Assembly: GCF_019429525.1 (NCBI RefSeq)
Contig: NZ_JAHXZL010000011.1
Coordinates: 1 to 64,000 of the forward strand
Direction: 5' to 3'
Source: Sphingomonas folli
Lineage (GTDB): Bacteria > Pseudomonadota > Alphaproteobacteria > Sphingomonadales > Sphingomonadaceae
Length of the DNA: 64,000 nt
Shown here: in pieces, positions 60,702 through 64,000 of the stretch
How positions within the stretch are numbered: position 1 is the first letter of the stretch
Layout of the letters: each line of letters opens with the position of its first letter
Notes under the pieces: model-generated
What the model was told of the DNA's origin: nothing
The model's database searches: none
Seen by the model: only the letters and a program-made list of their open reading frames with translations
Translations under genes and position numbers: made by a program

Positions 60702-62206
60702 TCGCTTTTACCCTGTGATTGCAACGTCAACGGTAGTGATAGCGTGAAGGTCGCGCCCTGTCCCAGGTTGGACTCGACGCTGATCGTACCGCCCAGTCGG
60801 AAGACCAGCGCGCGCACCGTGGCGAGCCCGATCCCCTCGCCCGGCCTGTCCTGCGCGCCCGATCGGCGGAACAGGTCGAACACGCGCGCGTGGTCGCGCG
60901 GGTCGATGCCGCGCCCGTTGTCGACGACCGCGTAGACCACCCGCTGCGCCTCGCGGCGCCCGCTCACCGCGATCCGGCCGGGCACGCCGGGGCGCAGGTA
61001 TTTCACCGCATTCTCGATCAGGTTGGAGAAGACCTGGTCGAGCGAGAAGCGGTCGCTGATCACCTCGGGCAGCTCCCCCGCCACCTCCAGCGTCGCGTCG
61101 GCGTCGGCGAGCCGATGCGTCAGCGTGTCACGGATCTGGCCGATCAGCTGGCCCATGTCGATCCGCTCGGGCGCGAGCTGGCGCCGGCCCTGCCGCGAGA
61201 GCTGGAGGATGGCGTTGATCAGCCGGTCCATCTTCTGCGTCGAGGCGCGGATGAAGCCGATCGCCTCGGGCAGGTCCTCGCGCGCCGACAGCCGCGCCTC
61301 CTCGGTCAGCAGCCGCGGCGCCTCGGCCTCGACCGAGTCGACCAGCGCGCCGAGCTGCCCGGTCGCCGCCTCCAGCTCGGCGGTGAAGCCCATCACGTTG
61401 ACCAGCGGCGAGCGCAGGTCGTGGCTGACGATATAGGCGAAGCGCTGGATCTCCTCGTTGGCGCGGGTGAGATCCTCGGTGCGCTCGGCCACCATCTCCT
61501 CCAGGCTGTCGGCCAGCGCCTGGGTCGCGTCGCGCGAGCGCGCCAGGTCACGCGTGTACGCCAGCACCGTCAGCAGCGCGACCACCGCCAGCGCGCCGAG
61601 CAGCACCGCGGCCAGCACCAGCACCGCGTAGAAGGCGCGCTCGTTGTCGCGCAGCTCGCGGTCGCGGATCGCGAGCAGGCGACGCTCCTCGCGCGCCATG
61701 CGATCCATCAGGAAGCGGACCGCGCGCATGCTGCTCGCCTCGGTGTCGGCGCGGAAGCCGGCGAGGGCGGCGCGCTGGTCACCGCGGTCGAGCAGCGCGA
61801 TCGTCGCGGTGCGGCGCTGCGCCAGCGCGGCGAGCTGGAGCCGCAGCCCCGCGATCAGCTCGCGCTGGCGCGGGTTGTCCGCGGTGAGCGCGGACAGCGC
61901 GGCCAGTCTGCCCGGCAGCTCGCGCGCGGCGCGGTGATAGCCCGCGCGATAGGCCGCGGTGGCGGGGGCGAGCAGCGCGCCGCGCCGCGTCGCCTCGGCC
62001 TCCTCGATCACGCGGCGCAGCTCGAGCACCGCTTTCTCCACCTCATAGGTGTGGACCACCGCGCGGGTATGGACCTGGTTCTGCCGCGTCACCCAGGCGG
62101 CGCCCCCGCCCGCCGCGAGCAGCGCGAGGAAGCCCGGCACCAGCAGCGCGGTCAGCCGCGGCGCGATCTTGCCCTCGGGCGGCAGCAGGAACTTGGGGGT
62201 GGCCAC
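60698..62206 (-). CDS. CHASE3-domain sensor histidine kinase
   Basis: 502 residues. TM1 (about 17-40), a periplasmic CHASE3 helical domain (about 45-190, EATRRGALLA and LPGRLAALSALTADN), TM2 (about 192-216), a coiled-coil linker, a HisKA dimerisation domain with His 262 in YIVSHDLRSPLVNVMG, and HATPase motifs (NLIENAVKYLRPG, VVDNGRGIDPRDH, GEGIGLATVRALV). The ligand is unknown. The 4-bp overlap with the downstream response regulator suggests a stoichiometric pair. Confidence 0.9.
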   Translation of the reverse strand: MATPKFLLPPEGKIAPRLTALLVPGFLALLAAGGGAAWVTRQNQVHTRAVVHTYEVEKAVLELRRVIEEAEATRRGALLAPATAAYRAGYHRAARELPGRLAALSALTADNPRQRELIAGLRLQLAALAQRRTATIALLDRGDQRAALAGFRADTEASSMRAVRFLMDRMAREERRLLAIRDRELRDNERAFYAVLVLAAVLLGALAVVALLTVLAYTRDLARSRDATQALADSLEEMVAERTEDLTRANEEIQRFAYIVSHDLRSPLVNVMGFTAELEAATGQLGALVDSVEAEAPRLLTEEARLSAREDLPEAIGFIRASTQKMDRLINAILQLSRQGRRQLAPERIDMGQLIGQIRDTLTHRLADADATLEVAGELPEVISDRFSLDQVFSNLIENAVKYLRPGVPGRIAVSGRREAQRVVYAVVDNGRGIDPRDHARVFDLFRRSGAQDRPGEGIGLATVRALVFRLGGTISVESNLGQGATFTLSLPLTLQSQGKSE

Positions 62207-62260
62207 GGCGTCGCGGTTAGCGCGCGCGGGGCACTTACACCAGCCGCGACGCGCGCCGCC

Positions 62261-64000
62261 TCACCCCTCTCCGGCGCCCGCCGAGACGGGAATGGCGATC
62301 GTACAATGCGCGCCGTCCGGCCCGAGCGTCAGCGCGGTGCGCGCGCCGAGCTGATAGGGCAGCGCCTGCTCGATCAGCTCGCGCCCCTGCCCCCCGCCCC
62401 TTACCCCGCCCCCGGGTCCGCCACCGCCCGCGCCGCCTGTGTCCTCGGGCATCGCCACGCCGTGCTCGCGCCAGTCGATATGGAGCCAGGGCCGCGCGCC
62501 CGGTCCGGCCGGTTCGAGCCGCCACGTCACCGACAGCCGGCCGTCGGGCTGGCCGAGCGCGCCGTATTTCACCGCGTTGGTGGCGAGCTCGTGCAGCGCC
62601 ATCGCCAGCGTCTGCACCGTCGACGAGCGCAGCCGCACCCCCGCGGGCCCGTCGAGCGTGGCGCGCTCGGTGCCGCCCATCGCCGCCAGCTCGGTGCGCA
62701 GCAGGTCGTCGAAGGTGACGCGGTCGACGTCGGTGAGCCGCGACAGCAGCGCCTGCACGCGCGCCAGCGCGTCGAGCCGGTCGGTGAAGCGCGCGCGAAA
62801 GTCGGCGATGTCGGCGCTGGTCCGCGCCATGTTGTCCGCGATCGAGCGCACCACGCCCATCAGGTTGCGCGTGCGATGCTGCAGCTCGGCGATCAGCACC
62901 GCCTGACGCTCCTCCCACTCGCGCCGGTCGGTGGTGTCGACCATCGCGCCGACCATCCGCGTCGCGACGTCGGCATCGTAGAAGAAGCGGCCGCGCGCGT
63001 CATGCCAGCGCACCGCGCCGTCGGGGCGGACGATGCGGAACTCGCGGTTGAACTCGGTGCGCTGCTCCATCGCGGCGTAGAGCGCGGCCTCGGTCGCCGC
63101 GCGGTCGTCGGGATGGAGCCGCTCGCACCACAGGTCCAGGCTCGGCTCGACCGCGCCGACGGCATAGCCCTCCATGCGGTAATGCTCGTCGGACCAGTGC
63201 AGCTCGCCGGTGCGGACGTTCCAGTCCCACAGCCCGAGCCGGCCGACCTCGACCGCGCTGCGCAGTCGCTCCTCGCTGCGCCGCACCGCCTCGGCCGCCT
63301 GACGCGTATCGGTGATGTCCTCGCCGATGCCGCCGATCAGCGTCACCGCACCGCCGCCGTCGCGGATCGGGAAAGCGGTGTCGCGGATCCAGCGCGTCGC
63401 GCCGTCGACCGGGCGGCGGATGCGATAGTCGAAGCCGACATGCTCGCCGCCGCGCACGCGCGCCATCGCCGCCTCGGCCAGCGCGCGGTCCTCGGGATGG
63501 ACGAGGTCGAGCCAGCGGCGCATCTCGTCCCCGGCGATGGCGCGGTCGCGGCTCAGCCCATAGACGGTCTCGAACGCTGGCGTGAGATATTCCCAGCGCA
63601 GCGTCACCGCGTCGCGGATCCACAGCACGTCGTGCGAGGCCTCGCCGAACTGGCGCAGGCGCTCCTCGCTCTGCCGCACCTTGTCCTGCGCGGCGGCGTC
63701 GCGCAGCCGCAGCACCTCCTCCTGCGCGCGCTTCCACGCGCCGATATCCTTGGTGGTGGTGGCGACGCCGTCGTCGAGCTTGACCACGGTCTGGAGGAAC
63801 CAGCTGTCGAACTGCTCGTGGACATAGTGGCGCTCGTCCTGGCGCGGCTCGCCCGTCTCGGTCACGTGCTTGAAGGTGGCGAAGATGCCCTCGTCCAGCA
63901 CGCCGGGATTGCGCTCGAGCAGGCTCTGCCCGCGCACCTCGCCGTAGCGGCTCGCCGAGGTGTGGTTGTTGAGCAGCCAGCGGAAGTCGACGATCTCACC
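62261..64000 (-). CDS. multi-PAS HRXXN sensor histidine kinase, 5' end cut by window
   Basis: The frame is open to the right edge, so only the C-terminal about 579 residues are seen. There are at least three PAS-type domains (one entering the window as DFRWLLNNHTSASRYGEV; VLWIRDAVTLRWEYLTPAFE; GLWDWNVRTGELHWSDEHYR), then an HWE/HisKA_2 kinase with ELQHRTRNLMGVVRSIADNM (HRXXN motif) and an ATPase domain (MALHELATNAVKYGALGQ). PAS-HWE kinases respond to light, redox or small ligands. It may feed the same stress-response network as the receiver-kinase at 59207. Confidence 0.9.
   Translation of the reverse strand, partial: GEIVDFRWLLNNHTSASRYGEVRGQSLLERNPGVLDEGIFATFKHVTETGEPRQDERHYVHEQFDSWFLQTVVKLDDGVATTTKDIGAWKRAQEEVLRLRDAAAQDKVRQSEERLRQFGEASHDVLWIRDAVTLRWEYLTPAFETVYGLSRDRAIAGDEMRRWLDLVHPEDRALAEAAMARVRGGEHVGFDYRIRRPVDGATRWIRDTAFPIRDGGGAVTLIGGIGEDITDTRQAAEAVRRSEERLRSAVEVGRLGLWDWNVRTGELHWSDEHYRMEGYAVGAVEPSLDLWCERLHPDDRAATEAALYAAMEQRTEFNREFRIVRPDGAVRWHDARGRFFYDADVATRMVGAMVDTTDRREWEERQAVLIAELQHRTRNLMGVVRSIADNMARTSADIADFRARFTDRLDALARVQALLSRLTDVDRVTFDDLLRTELAAMGGTERATLDGPAGVRLRSSTVQTLAMALHELATNAVKYGALGQPDGRLSVTWRLEPAGPGARPWLHIDWREHGVAMPEDTGGAGGGGPGGGVRGGGQGRELIEQALPYQLGARTALTLGPDGAHCTIAIPVSAGAGEG

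Overview
The window looks like a chromosomal segment of an alphaproteobacterium of the Sphingomonas group. Most of it is GC-rich. It carries HRXXN-type (HWE/HisKA_2) sensor kinases, a TonB-dependent receptor, sphingomonad-style palindromic intergenic repeats and GTG/TTG starts. This assignment is inferred from gene content and style; no rRNA, tRNA or CRISPR array was found.

Region 1 (about 1-4.4 kb) is metabolic: a CE15-type esterase, and a LysR regulator divergent from a quinone-oxidoreductase-like gene that is followed by an ABM-domain monooxygenase.

Region 2 (about 4.6-22 kb) is an accessory island of mixed base composition. It holds, in order: a three-gene set of a small protein, a Rad50/SMC-like ATPase with a zinc-hook-like motif and a PD-(D/E)XK-like nuclease, which is a candidate ABC-three-component or Lamassu-like defence system; three tandem 10-bp TGTACA repeats in the divergent promoter region; a RusA-like nuclease translationally coupled to a second PD-(D/E)XK-like protein; a gene broken at a 10-nt C run; a HEPN-like protein; four 93-bp tandem repeats and a 32-bp perfect palindrome; a cation/proton antiporter; a stand-alone BLUF photoreceptor; a decayed serine recombinase; an AT-rich cluster of a 38-residue hydrophobic peptide plus two related cupin-like/HEAT proteins; and a solitary yidC whose cytoplasmic C1-loop coding segment has foreign codon usage. 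The peptide cluster next to the mosaic yidC is the strongest candidate for an undescribed system.

Region 3 (about 22-46 kb) is a large organosulfur acquisition locus. Twelve tightly packed minus-strand genes encode a TonB receptor, two peptide-type binding lipoproteins, two permeases, a fused double ATPase, two SfnB/DszC-like flavoproteins, two NtaA/DszA-like monooxygenases, an SsuD-like monooxygenase and a small unknown protein. A divergent plus-strand set encodes a heterodimeric ABC exporter, a flavin reductase (the likely FMNH2 source), an aldo/keto reductase and a TauD-like dioxygenase. Together they suggest uptake of an organosulfur compound, stepwise oxygenation of its sulfur, release of sulfite and reduction of the released carbonyl. 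The locus ends in fragments of a second tauD and an amidase, then an AlpA-like regulator, which suggests insertion and deletion scars.

Region 4 (about 47-64 kb) is ordinary envelope and signalling DNA: an outer-membrane barrel protein, a chemoreceptor, a Bcr/CflA transporter, a very large RTX-type extracellular nuclease, a membrane metallophosphoesterase, a nitronate monooxygenase, twin one-helix micropeptides, a small exported protein, and a histidine kinase/response regulator cluster that runs off the right edge. Two copies of an approximately 130-165-bp palindromic intergenic repeat lie here.
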